DNA of 64,000 nt, from contig NZ_JASISS010000001.1 in the NCBI RefSeq assembly GCF_030063195.1, positions 124,001 through 188,000 on the forward strand, in the 5' to 3' direction. This DNA comes from Cryobacterium sp. PH31-AA6. Lineage in GTDB: Bacteria; Actinomycetota; Actinomycetes; Actinomycetales; Microbacteriaceae. Under the pieces are notes generated by a model. The model was not told the origin of the DNA, did no database searches, and worked only from the letters and a program-made list of their open reading frames with translations. How positions within the stretch are numbered: position 1 is the first letter of the stretch; each line of letters starts with the position of its first letter. Positions 54,632-62,862 of this stretch are shown here, piece by piece. Made by a program: the position numbers and the translations under genes.

Positions 54632-55395
54632 GTGACGTCACTCTTCCGTGGGGTGCTCCGCGACGGGGTCAGAAGCGCGGTGCTCTGCTCAACATCCTGC
54701 CACGTGTCCACGTCGCTGCCCGCGTGGCCGGCATCCCGGATGCCGCGGAGCGAGAGGCCGGTCAGAAGCTGCCGCACGCTCGCTCCCCGTGCTTCGCTCC
54801 CGAGCCGGCGCACCCCGGCCCGGAGCGCGTCGCCGCGGTAGATCCCGGCGAGCCACTGCTCCCGGCCGTCGGCGTCGACCAGGTGGAATCCGTCGAGTTG
54901 CCCTGGCCCGTCGAGTTGCCCTGGCCTGTCGAGTTGCCCTGGCCTGTCGAGTTGCCCGGGCCCGTCGCGTTGCCCGGGTGCGCTGGCCGCAACGATCAAC
55001 AGCCCGGCGGCATCCGCCGCCCAGGGCAGGTCGCAGGCGAGCACGAGCAACCAGGGGTTCCGGGCCAGGCCTGGTTCTACCTCGGCCGCGCAGTCGAGTG
55101 CCGCGAGACCGGCGACGATGCCGGCGACCGGGCCTCCGAACGGCGGATCCTCCAGCGCCCAGAGCAGACCGGCGGGCTGCGGGCCTGCCGCCTCCCGTGC
55201 CGAATCCGGCCCGACGACGACGACGCGGTCCGCGAGCCCTCTGGCATCCAGCACCCGGGAGAGCAGGGTGCGACCGGCCACCTCCACGGCCGGTTTCACC
55301 GCGCCGCCGAGCCGGCTGCCGCGGCCTCCGGCGAGCACGATCAGGTCAGCGATGGGCGGTACGGCCGGGCTCGGAGGCGGAACGGGGAGCGACAT
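54628..55395 (-). CDS. mobA: MobA-like molybdenum cofactor nucleotidyltransferase with PGQLD repeat insert
   Basis: The 255-residue protein has the nucleotidyltransferase loop LAGGRGSRLGGAVKP at residues 21-35 and the conserved VVVGPDS and LACDLPW (metal-binding Asp) segments. MobA attaches GMP to molybdopterin, giving the MGD needed by NarG and formate dehydrogenases. A run of five six-residue PGQLDR/G units interrupts the middle of the domain, encoded by an 18-bp tandem repeat (about 54890-54980). It overlaps DUF6457 by four bases. Confidence 0.85.
   Translation of the reverse strand: MSLPVPPPSPAVPPIADLIVLAGGRGSRLGGAVKPAVEVAGRTLLSRVLDARGLADRVVVVGPDSAREAAGPQPAGLLWALEDPPFGGPVAGIVAGLAALDCAAEVEPGLARNPWLLVLACDLPWAADAAGLLIVAASAPGQRDGPGQLDRPGQLDRPGQLDGPGQLDGFHLVDADGREQWLAGIYRGDALRAGVRRLGSEARGASVRQLLTGLSLRGIRDAGHAGSDVDTWQDVEQSTALLTPSRSTPRKSDVT
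54890..54980 (-). repeat. 18-bp in-frame tandem repeat inside mobA
   Basis: About five copies of an 18-bp unit (plus strand CGTCGAGTTGCCCTGGCC) encode PGQLDR/G. The unit keeps the reading frame and so only lengthens a surface loop. Copy differences are single C/T or A/G changes, which points to recent expansion. Confidence 0.85.
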
Positions 55396-55397
55396 GG

Positions 55398-55895
55398 TCA
55401 GCCGTCGCTGCGGTGCCAGTCGCCGGACTTGCCGCCGGTCTTGGTGAGCAGGCGCACGTTCTCGATCAGTACCGATTTGTCCATGCCCTTGACCATGTCG
55501 ACGACGGCCAGCGCGGCGATGGAGACCGCGGTCAGCGCCTCCATCTCGACCCCGGTGCGGTCAGCGGTGCGAACGGTGGCGGTGACCCGCACACCCTCGT
55601 CCTCGATCGCGAGGTCGACGGCGGCGCCGTGTACCCCGATGACATGGGCGAGGGGGAGCAGGTCGGCGCACTTCTTGGCACCCTGGATGCCCGCGATGCG
55701 CGCCACCGCCAGCACGTCGCCCTTGGGGGTGCTGCCGTCCCGGAGCGCGGCAACGACCTTCGGGCCGCAGCGCACGAACCCGGCCGCGGTCGCGCTGCGC
55801 ACGGTGGGCTGCTTGTCGGTGACGTCCACCATCCGGGCCTGACCGGCCGAATCGAGGTGGGTGAACGGGTGCGGGGTCACGGGAGTTGAGGTCAC
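55398..55895 (-). CDS. moaC: cyclic pyranopterin monophosphate synthase MoaC
   Basis: The 165-residue protein has the MoaC sequence order: [47 protein letters not shown] and the C-terminal [43 protein letters not shown]. The usual pair PLCHP is changed to PLAHV in this copy, a departure from the consensus around a functionally important His, so activity merits checking. MoaC with MoaA forms precursor Z from GTP. It overlaps moeA by four bases. Confidence 0.9.
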   Translation of the reverse strand: MTSTPVTPHPFTHLDSAGQARMVDVTDKQPTVRSATAAGFVRCGPKVVAALRDGSTPKGDVLAVARIAGIQGAKKCADLLPLAHVIGVHGAAVDLAIEDEGVRVTATVRTADRTGVEMEALTAVSIAALAVVDMVKGMDKSVLIENVRLLTKTGGKSGDWHRSDG

Positions 55896-57217
55896 GACAA
55901 CAGCATGACAGTCAGGAGGTCACCCTCGTCAATCCGGGTGACGTCCTCCGGTACGAGGGCGAGCCCGGTGGCCTGGCCGAGGCCGGCCACGAGGTGCGAG
56001 CCCGAGCCGCCGGCGGCCGCGGGGCGCACCAGCGTGCCCGTTCCCGTGCGCTCGATCGTCACCGGCATGTACTGGGCGCGTCCGGCCGGCGAGTTCCAGC
56101 CCTGCGCGGCGGATGCGGTAACCGTGGGCCGGAGCAGCTCGGTGTGCCCGGCCAGCCTGCGCAGGGCGGGCCGCACGAAGACCTCGAACGAGACGAAGGC
56201 GCTGACCGGGTTGCCGGGCAGCGCGAAGATGACCGGCCCGGGCGCGTCGTCGTCGGTCGTCCATCGGCCGAAGCCCTGCGGTTTACCGGGCTGCATCTTG
56301 ACCGGGCCGAAGGTCATCGTCGGCAGGGGCGCGAGTACGGCCTTGACCACGTCGTAGACGCCGACGCTGACCCCGCCGGAGAGCACAATCGCGTCGACGG
56401 TGTCGGCGAGGGTCGTGATGAGATCCCGGAGGGTGTTCTCGTCGTCGGGTACCGCTCCGATCCTGATCGGCACGCCGCCGGCCTCGGCGACGGCCGCGGC
56501 CAGGAGGTAGGAGTTGGAGTCGGGGATCTGCCCGCGCCGGGGGACCTCGCCGGGGGTGACCAACTCACTGCCGGTCGAGATCACGGCCACCCGTGGGGCG
56601 GGCTGGGCCAGCAGCGACGATCTGCCCGCGCTCGCCGCGGCGGCGAGGCGGGTGGGCCAGAGCACGGATCCGGCGGTGAGCACGATGTCGCCGGCGCGGG
56701 CGTCCTCTCCGGCTCGACGGATGTGCGCGGCCGGCTCCGGCTCGCGCAGCACGGAGGCGAAATAGAGGCCGCCGTGGTCGGTGTCCTCGATCGGCACGAC
56801 GGCGTCCGCGCCGTCGGGGAGAGGGGCGCCGGTCATGATCCGTGCGGCCTGCCCCGGGTCCAGGGCAGGATTCTCGCTCGTCCCGGCGGCGAGGTCGGCG
56901 ACGACCTGCAGGGATATGGGGTTCCGCGCCGAGGCGCCGAGCAGGTCGGCCCGGCGCACGGCGTACCCGTCCATTGCCGAGTTGTCGAACGGGGGCGTCG
57001 CGGTGGCGCTGTGGATGTCTTCGGCCAGTACCAGACCGTGGGCCGCGTCGAGGGAGGTGAGCGCGGGGGCGAGGGGAGCGGCGATCTGGAGCACGGCGGC
57101 AAGGTGCTCGGCCACGGTCTCGGCGTCGGCCGGGGCGGCGCAGGCATCAGGGGCGGAATGCCCGTGCGCCCGCTCGTGCTCTCGCGCCTGCTGGTCCGCT
57201 GTCCCGTTGTGGCGCAT
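55892..57217 (-). CDS. moeA: molybdopterin molybdenumtransferase MoeA
   Basis: The 441-residue protein has the MoeA domains: [51 protein letters not shown], the [16 protein letters not shown] substrate segment, [17 protein letters not shown] and [23 protein letters not shown]. MoeA inserts molybdate into adenylylated molybdopterin. Its partner MogA/MoaB, which makes the adenylylated form, is not in the window. The N-terminal 45 residues are His/Ala-rich and variable. It overlaps moaC and follows moeZ by three bases. Confidence 0.95.
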   Translation of the reverse strand: MRHNGTADQQAREHERAHGHSAPDACAAPADAETVAEHLAAVLQIAAPLAPALTSLDAAHGLVLAEDIHSATATPPFDNSAMDGYAVRRADLLGASARNPISLQVVADLAAGTSENPALDPGQAARIMTGAPLPDGADAVVPIEDTDHGGLYFASVLREPEPAAHIRRAGEDARAGDIVLTAGSVLWPTRLAAAASAGRSSLLAQPAPRVAVISTGSELVTPGEVPRRGQIPDSNSYLLAAAVAEAGGVPIRIGAVPDDENTLRDLITTLADTVDAIVLSGGVSVGVYDVVKAVLAPLPTMTFGPVKMQPGKPQGFGRWTTDDDAPGPVIFALPGNPVSAFVSFEVFVRPALRRLAGHTELLRPTVTASAAQGWNSPAGRAQYMPVTIERTGTGTLVRPAAAGGSGSHLVAGLGQATGLALVPEDVTRIDEGDLLTVMLLS

Positions 57218-57220
57218 CGG

Positions 57221-58432
57221 TCAGTTCCCGTTCGAGAGGGATTCGGCCGCGGCCCACTTGCTTCCCGAGCCGGGCGCGGTGCCGGCGGCCACCGCGGTGT
57301 CCCAGGCGACGATGCCACCCGAGAGCACGGACAGCCCGGTGAATCCGGCCAGGTGCAGGGCGGTTGCGGCGGTCTGGGCCCGGGAACCCTGGTGGCAGTG
57401 CAGCACGAGCGGAACATCCGTCGGCAGGGAGGCCAGGCCCTCCTCGGTGAGGAGGCTGCCCAGTGGCAGCAGCACCGCGCCGGGCACCGCGCTCTCGGCG
57501 TGCTCGTCGGGTTCGCGCACGTCGACGACGAGGAACGGGTCGCCGCCGGCGGCCAGCGCGGCCAGGCGGTCGGCGAGCTCGGTTGCAGTGACCACCGGCC
57601 AGGCGGGGACCGGGGCGGCGTCGACCGGGGCCGGCCGGGGGTCGGTCGCGGCGATGCCGGTACCGACCAGCGGCACCTCACTGAAACGACCGGACAGGGC
57701 GTCGATCACCAGGATGCGCCCGATCAGCGGGGTGCCGATCCCGGCGATGAGCTTGATCGCCTCGGTGGCCATCAACGAGCCGACCTGGCCGCAGAGGGCG
57801 CCCAGCACGCCGGCCTCGGCGCAATTGGGCACCTCGCCGTCGGCGGGTGGGGTCGGGAAGAGGTCCCGCAGATGCACCCCGACGAGTCCGCTGTCGGCGG
57901 GGGGCGTGGCCCAGAAAACCGAAAGCTGGGCGTCGAAGCGCAACACGGATGCCCACACCAGCGGCAGCCCGAGCGCGGCGCAGACATCGTTCACCAGGAA
58001 CCGGGTCGGGAAGTTGTCCGTGCCGTCGATGACCACGTCGTAGCCGCCGATGATGGTCGCCGCATTGTCGGCGGTGAGCCGTTCGGCGTGCTGCACCACT
58101 CGCGCCTCCGGCGCGATCGCCGCGATCGACTCCGCCGCGCTGACCACCTTGGGCCGGCCCACGTCCTCGGTTCCGTGCACGATCTGACGCTGCAGGTTGC
58201 TGGGCTCGACATCGTCACTGTCGACGATACCGATCGTGCCGACCCCGGCAGCTGCGAGATAGATCAGGGCGGGGGAGCCCAGACCCCCGGCGCCCAGCAC
58301 GAGTACCCTCGCGTTCGCGAGGCGGCGCTGGCCGAGCTCGTTCAGCTGGGGAAGACGGCGTTGGCGGGCTGTGCGAGCGGACTCGGCGGCGCTGAGCTGC
58401 GCCACGGGCTCGACGAGAGGGGAAAGGGCCAT
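57221..58432 (-). CDS. moeZ: adenylyltransferase/sulfurtransferase MoeZ (ThiF-rhodanese fusion)
   Basis: The 403-residue protein has an E1-like ThiF/MoeB domain (LGAGGLGSP at residues 47-55, SNLQRQIVHG, DGTDNFPTRFLVND). Its attacking Cys is in GEVPNCAEAGVLG. A C-terminal rhodanese domain carries the persulfide Cys in VLHCHQGSRAQTAA. MoeZ activates the MoaD C terminus by adenylation and adds sulfur. It may also serve ThiS or CysO-like carriers. It is the promoter-proximal gene of the moeZ-moeA-moaC-mobA-DUF6457-moaD operon. Confidence 0.93.
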   Translation of the reverse strand: MALSPLVEPVAQLSAAESARTARQRRLPQLNELGQRRLANARVLVLGAGGLGSPALIYLAAAGVGTIGIVDSDDVEPSNLQRQIVHGTEDVGRPKVVSAAESIAAIAPEARVVQHAERLTADNAATIIGGYDVVIDGTDNFPTRFLVNDVCAALGLPLVWASVLRFDAQLSVFWATPPADSGLVGVHLRDLFPTPPADGEVPNCAEAGVLGALCGQVGSLMATEAIKLIAGIGTPLIGRILVIDALSGRFSEVPLVGTGIAATDPRPAPVDAAPVPAWPVVTATELADRLAALAAGGDPFLVVDVREPDEHAESAVPGAVLLPLGSLLTEEGLASLPTDVPLVLHCHQGSRAQTAATALHLAGFTGLSVLSGGIVAWDTAVAAGTAPGSGSKWAAAESLSNGN

Positions 58433-58607
58433 ACTCCCACGCTAGGCGCTGATTCGGGGGTTCGGCTGCGGATCGGTGAATCCCCTTGTATTCTCAGGGT
58501 TTTTGTTGTCGAGTGGTAGGGCACCAACTAGAAATCCCCTGCAATCTCGCGCGACCGAAGGGGCCGCGTTTCGAGAAATGACGACAAGGAACTAGGAAGG
58601 TACTTTC
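58433..58607. promoter_or_regulatory. divergent promoter region moeZ / formaldehyde dehydrogenase
   Basis: This 175-bp gap holds no gene. A TATTCT box at 58489-58494 is a -10 candidate for the rightward gene, whose ribosome-binding site AGGAAGG lies seven bases before its ATG. No recognisable operator is seen. Confidence 0.4.
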
Positions 58608-59822
58608 ATGACGGGGAACAGAGCAGTTGCCTACAAGAGCCCGGGTCACGTCGAGGTCATCGACATCGACTACCCGAGCTTCGAACTGAAGGACGGGCCG
58701 GGCGTGAACCCGGCGAACGTCGGCAGGAAGGTGCCGCACGGCGTCATCCTCCGCACGGTCACCACGAACATCTGCGGCTCGGACCAGCACATGGTCCGCG
58801 GTCGCACGACCGCACCGATGGACCTCGTCCTCGGGCACGAGATCACCGGTGAGGTGGTTGAGACCGGGCCAGACGTGGAGTTCATCAAGGTCGGGGACAT
58901 CGTCTCGGTGCCGTTCAACATCTCCTGCGGGCGGTGTCGGAACTGCAAGGAGCGCAAGACCGGGATCTGCCTCAACGTCAACCCCGACCGCCCCGGCAGC
59001 GCCTATGGCTATGTCGACATGGGTGGCTGGGTCGGCGGACAGGCCGAGTACGTGCTGGTGCCCTACGCGGACTGGAACCTGTTGAAGTTCCCGGACCGCG
59101 ACCAGGCGCTGGAGAAGATCATGGACCTCACCATGCTCTCCGACATCTTCCCGACCGGCTATCACGGTGCGGTCAGCGCGGGTGTCGGAACGGGGTCCAC
59201 GGTGTACGTCGCCGGGGCCGGACCGGTCGGCCTGGCGGCCGCGGCATCCGCGCACCTGCTGGGCGCCGCCGTCGTGATCGTCGGCGACCTCAACGAGGAG
59301 CGGCTGGCGCAGGCCCGCAGCTTCGGCTGCGAGACCATCGACCTCCGCAAGGGCGACCCGCAGGACCAGATCGAGCAGATCCTCGGGGTTCCCGAGGTCG
59401 ACGCCGGTGTGGACGCGGTCGGCTTCGAGGCACGCGGACACGGCCAGAGCGCGGGGGAGGAACGGCCGGCAACCGTACTGAACTCGCTGATGACGATCAC
59501 GGCCGCCGGTGGCGCCATGGGCATCCCCGGGCTGTACGTCACCGGTGACCCGGGCGGGGTCGACGAGGCCGCGAAGGTCGGTTCCCTGTCGATCAGGCTG
59601 GGCCTCGGCTGGGCAAAGTCGCTGTCCTTCACCACCGGACAGTGCCCGGTGATGAAGTACAACCGGCAGCTGATGATGGCGATCCTGCACGACAAGGTGC
59701 AGATCGCGAAGGCGGTCAACGCCCAGGCGATCACCCTCGAGGATGCCCCGCGCGGGTACGCCGAGTTCGACGCCGGCGCGGCCACGAAGTATGTCCTCAA
59801 CCCGAACGGCTACGTGAAGTAA
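58608..59822 (+). CDS. fdhA: glutathione-independent formaldehyde dehydrogenase
   Basis: The 404-residue zinc-dependent alcohol dehydrogenase matches the Pseudomonas putida formaldehyde dehydrogenase type in length and sequence. The catalytic zinc ligands are Cys56 (NICGSDQHMVRG) and His77 (GHEITGEVVE), and the structural zinc site is Cys107, Cys110, Cys113 and Cys121. NAD is bound through GAGPVG at residues 203-208. The long insert around residues 235-290 (RKGDPQDQIEQILGVPEVD) is typical. It oxidises formaldehyde to formate, which the FdhF-like enzyme at the window end could use. The ribosome-binding site AGGAAGG is strong. Confidence 0.93.
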   Translation: MTGNRAVAYKSPGHVEVIDIDYPSFELKDGPGVNPANVGRKVPHGVILRTVTTNICGSDQHMVRGRTTAPMDLVLGHEITGEVVETGPDVEFIKVGDIVSVPFNISCGRCRNCKERKTGICLNVNPDRPGSAYGYVDMGGWVGGQAEYVLVPYADWNLLKFPDRDQALEKIMDLTMLSDIFPTGYHGAVSAGVGTGSTVYVAGAGPVGLAAAASAHLLGAAVVIVGDLNEERLAQARSFGCETIDLRKGDPQDQIEQILGVPEVDAGVDAVGFEARGHGQSAGEERPATVLNSLMTITAAGGAMGIPGLYVTGDPGGVDEAAKVGSLSIRLGLGWAKSLSFTTGQCPVMKYNRQLMMAILHDKVQIAKAVNAQAITLEDAPRGYAEFDAGAATKYVLNPNGYVK

Positions 59823-59839
59823 GCGGCGCCGCTCACCGG

Positions 59840-59876
59840 CCGGCCTGTCGGGATCCGCGGATCCCGCGGGCCGGCT
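59840..59876 (+). terminator. terminator after formaldehyde dehydrogenase
   Basis: GCCGGCC-tgt-CGGGATCC pairs with GGATCCCG-cg-GGCCGGC, giving a long GC-rich stem with a small internal bulge, 17 bases after the stop. A short A-rich tail follows. Confidence 0.75.
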
Positions 59877-59920
59877 CCCAAAACCGGGATCTCGACAAGC
59901 TCGATCACCGCGTGCGAGTC

Positions 59921-60190
59921 GAGCCATGCGGTGGTCGAGCCATGCGGTGGTCGAGCCATGCGGTGGTCGAGCCTGTCGAGACCCGGCGGCCTCTCCTTCA
60001 GGTTTCCCGGTGGTCGAGCCTGTCGAGACCCGGCGGCCTCTCCTTCAGGTTTCCCGGTGGTCGAGCCTGTCGAGACCCGGCGGCCTCTCCTTCAGGTCTC
60101 CCGGTGGTCGAGCCTGTCGAGACCCGGCGGCCTCTCCTTCAGGTTTCCCGGTGGTCGAGCCTGTCGAGACCCGGCGGCCTATCGTTCCCG
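59921..60190 (+). repeat. 16-bp x3 and 47-bp x5 tandem repeats with the GGTCGAGCCTGTCGAG motif
   Basis: Three copies of GAGCCATGCGGTGGTC (59921-59968) lead into five copies of a 47-bp unit starting at 59962, 60009, 60056, 60103 and 60150, the last incomplete. Each unit contains GGTGGTCGAGCCTGTCGAGA, in which TCGAGCCTGTCGA is palindromic. A related GATCTCGACAAGCTCGATCA lies at 59888-59907. There are no variable spacers, so this is not CRISPR. All reading frames through it are open by chance and are not genes. Confidence 0.9.
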
Positions 60191-60201
60191 GCCGGCGCGA
60201 T

Positions 60202-60207
60202 TAGTGT
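60202..60207 (+). promoter_or_regulatory. -10 box for leaderless moaA
   Basis: TAGTGT ends six bases before the moaA ATG at 60214. The matching -35 position falls within the end of the 47-bp repeat array, so the array may influence moaA transcription. Confidence 0.45.
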
Positions 60208-60213
60208 GGTGAC

Positions 60214-61332
60214 ATGACCGGTGCCGAAAATCAGGAACCCGTCCCCAGGTTCTACAGTTCCCTGGCGGACCTCCCCGCGGTGACCGAAACCGCGACGGGC
60301 CGGGTCGCCGACACGCTCAACCGGCCGCTGCACGACCTGCGGATCTCCGTCACCGACCGCTGCAACTTCCGCTGCGTCTACTGCATGCCGAAGGAGGTCT
60401 TCGGCAAGGACTTCGCCTTCATGGAACGCGACGAACTGCTCTCCTTCGAGGAGATGACCAGGCTGGCCAGGATCAGCGTCGCCCACGGGGTCGAGAAGAT
60501 CCGTCTCACCGGCGGGGAACCGCTGCTGCGCAAGGGCCTCGAGGAACTCGTCGCCATGCTCGCCGCCCTCCGCACCCCCGACGGGCGACCCGTCGACATC
60601 GCCCTGACGACGAATGGGTCGGCGCTCGCCGTGAAGGCGCAGGCGCTGAAGGATGCCGGGCTCACCAGGGTGACCGTGTCGCTCGACTCTCTCGACGACG
60701 CGACCTTCCGAACGATGAACGACGTGAACTTCCCGGTGGCGAAGATCTTGAACGGGATCGACGTGGCGCACGAGGTGGGCCTCGGCCCGATCAAGATCAA
60801 CATGGTGGTCAAGCGTGGCCAGAACGAGCACGACATCGTGGCCATGGCCCGGCACTTCAAGGGCACCCCGTACATCCTCCGCTTCATCGAATTCATGGAC
60901 GTCGGTTCCAGCAACGGCTGGGAAATGGGCGCCGTCGTGCCGTCCCGCGAGGTGCTCGACCTGATCAACGCCGAACTGCCGTTGGAAGAGGTGGCCCCGA
61001 ACTACGACGGCGAGACCTCTCGCCGCTGGCGGTATCGCGACGGGAGCGGCGAGATCGGCGTGATCTCCAGCGTCACCCAGTCGTTCTGCCATTCCTGTTC
61101 CCGGGCGCGGGTCTCCACCGACGGCAAACTGTTCACCTGCCTGTTCGCCACCGACGGTCACGACCTGCGCGCCCTGATGCGCGGGGGTTGCACCGACGAA
61201 CAGCTCACCAGCGTGATGGCGCAGATCTGGCGGGAACGCACCGACCGCTACTCCCAGCTGCGCAGCGCCAAGACGATCCAGCTGCGGGCGGCCGGCAAGA
61301 AGAAGATCGAAATGTCCTACATCGGAGGTTGA
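60214..61332 (+). CDS. moaA: GTP 3',8-cyclase MoaA
   Basis: The 372-residue radical SAM enzyme has Cys50, Cys54 and Cys57 in [15 protein letters not shown]. The second Fe-S site is in [23 protein letters not shown], and the C-terminal GG follows IEMSYI. The glycine-rich [16 protein letters not shown] is conserved. It starts molybdopterin synthesis with MoaC by converting GTP to the cyclic intermediate. The first 35 residues are a variable extension. It is followed six bases later by fdhD on the same strand, so both are expressed together. Confidence 0.96.
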   Translation: MTGAENQEPVPRFYSSLADLPAVTETATGRVADTLNRPLHDLRISVTDRCNFRCVYCMPKEVFGKDFAFMERDELLSFEEMTRLARISVAHGVEKIRLTGGEPLLRKGLEELVAMLAALRTPDGRPVDIALTTNGSALAVKAQALKDAGLTRVTVSLDSLDDATFRTMNDVNFPVAKILNGIDVAHEVGLGPIKINMVVKRGQNEHDIVAMARHFKGTPYILRFIEFMDVGSSNGWEMGAVVPSREVLDLINAELPLEEVAPNYDGETSRRWRYRDGSGEIGVISSVTQSFCHSCSRARVSTDGKLFTCLFATDGHDLRALMRGGCTDEQLTSVMAQIWRERTDRYSQLRSAKTIQLRAAGKKKIEMSYIGG

Positions 61333-61338
61333 GACCTG

Positions 61339-62220
61339 ATGAGCAGAATCACCGCCCGGCGCAAGGTCGTGCGACTGACGACCGGGCATCCGCCCACCAG
61401 CCGTGAAGACGTGCTCGCCGTGGAGGAGCCCCTGGAAATACGGGTGAACGGTCGTTCCCTGGCCGTGACGATGCGCACGCCGGGCAACGATTTCGACCTG
61501 GCCGCCGGCTTCCTCGTCTCCGAGGGCGTCATCACAACGGGGGAGCACTTCTTTGCCGCCCGCTACTGCGCCGGCGCCACCGTCGACGGGCTCAACACCT
61601 ACAACGTGCTCGACGTGTCGCTCGCCCCGGGGGTTGCGCCGCCCGACCCGAGCCTGGAACGGTCATTCCTCACCACCAGCTCCTGCGGCCTCTGCGGCAA
61701 GGCCAGCATCGACGCCGTGCGCACGAAGTCCTCGTTCCCGGTGGTGGATGATCCGGTGCGAGTCGACGCGGAACTGCTCACGACTTTCCCTGACCGGCTA
61801 CGCGCTGAGCAGACCGTGTTCGAGAAGACCGGGGGAATCCACGCTGCCGCGTTGTTCGACGCCGCCACCGGGCGGATGCTCGTGCTGCGGGAGGACGTGG
61901 GCCGCCACAACGCGGTCGACAAAGTCATCGGCTGGGCGGTCAAGGAGAACCTGCTGCCCCTGACGGGCACGGTGCTCATGGTGTCGAGCCGGGCCAGCTT
62001 CGAGCTGGCCCAGAAAGCGATGATGGCCGGCATCCCGGTGCTCGCCGCCGTCTCGGCGCCGTCGTCGCTGGCGGCCGAGTTCGCGGCCGAGGTGGGCATG
62101 ACGCTTGTCGGCTTTCTCCGGGGCGATTCGATGGTGATCTACACCGGCGACGAACGGATCGTCGAGAGCGAACGGGCCGAGAGCGAACGGGCCGAGAGCG
62201 CTCAGCGCACCACGGTGTAG
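61339..62220 (+). CDS. fdhD: formate dehydrogenase sulfurtransferase FdhD
   Basis: The 293-residue protein contains the FdhD core: [36 protein letters not shown], the paired-Cys loop [14 protein letters not shown], and [34 protein letters not shown]. FdhD delivers sulfur from a desulfurase to the molybdenum centre of formate dehydrogenases. The C terminus ends in [14 protein letters not shown], a short duplication. The last 19 bases overlap the opposing RibD-like gene. Its presence supports the downstream oxidoreductase being a formate-dehydrogenase-type enzyme. Confidence 0.95.
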   Translation: MSRITARRKVVRLTTGHPPTSREDVLAVEEPLEIRVNGRSLAVTMRTPGNDFDLAAGFLVSEGVITTGEHFFAARYCAGATVDGLNTYNVLDVSLAPGVAPPDPSLERSFLTTSSCGLCGKASIDAVRTKSSFPVVDDPVRVDAELLTTFPDRLRAEQTVFEKTGGIHAAALFDAATGRMLVLREDVGRHNAVDKVIGWAVKENLLPLTGTVLMVSSRASFELAQKAMMAGIPVLAAVSAPSSLAAEFAAEVGMTLVGFLRGDSMVIYTGDERIVESERAESERAESAQRTTV

Positions 62221-62735
62221 CGTTCCTGGACCATCCCGCCGCCGATCGGGGCGGCGGCCAGGGACTCGAGCCGGACATCCGCCGGCAGCGCCCCGAACAG
62301 CGGCAGCCCGGCGCCGAGCAGCACGGGGACCCGGGTGATCACCAGGTCGTCGATGAGGCCCGCGGCGAGGCAGGACGTGATGACCCGGCCGCCGTCGACG
62401 TACACGCGCTCGGCACCGGCGTCGGTGAGGAAGTCGACGGCGTCGTCGAGGCTGCGCACAACGGTGACGCGGTCGTCGTCCGTGCTGAGCGTGCTGCTGA
62501 GCACGACGACCCTCATCCGCGAGTACGGCCAGGGGTCGAAGGCGGCCACCGTCTCGTAGGTGCCGCGGCCCATCAGCAGGTGATCGATCGCGGCCGTGAA
62601 CTCTGAGTAGCCACCGTCGCCGTCGGGCGCCGGCCCGTCGGTGAGCCAGTCCAGCCCACCGTCCGGCCTGGCGATGTAGCCGTCGACGCTCGTCGCGATG
62701 AAGACGTGGCCGGTCCAGGTGCGTGGCGTGGTCAT
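62202..62735 (-). CDS. RibD C-terminal/dihydrofolate-reductase-like protein
   Basis: The 177-residue protein has the fold signature of this family: [82 protein letters not shown]. Related proteins use NADPH to reduce pteridine- or riboflavin-like substrates, but the physiological substrate of these stand-alone members is unknown. It overlaps the end of fdhD on the opposite strand. About 127 bases separate its start from the FdhF-like gene and show no clear element. Confidence 0.88.
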   Translation of the reverse strand: MTTPRTWTGHVFIATSVDGYIARPDGGLDWLTDGPAPDGDGGYSEFTAAIDHLLMGRGTYETVAAFDPWPYSRMRVVVLSSTLSTDDDRVTVVRSLDDAVDFLTDAGAERVYVDGGRVITSCLAAGLIDDLVITRVPVLLGAGLPLFGALPADVRLESLAAAPIGGGMVQERYTVVR

Positions 62736-62862
62736 GGTGATCCTCCGTGGGGTGTCGGCCCAGTGTCGCAGGGCTGTCTCGCCGCGCCCGAAACCGCAGC
62801 CCGCGACCGCGGCGGAGGGCGCGGGCTGCGGAAAGGGGCGCGGCGGCGCGGGGCGGGGCGGG

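Noticed and set aside
55886..58519. 877-codon open frame on the plus strand across moeA and moeZ
   Set aside because: It is antisense to two clearly identified enzymes and has Gly/Arg-rich composition with no motifs.
59921..60190. Repeat array considered as CRISPR or as short genes
   Set aside because: The 47-bp units are contiguous with no variable spacers. Open frames exist in all three forward phases only because the repeat lacks stop codons.
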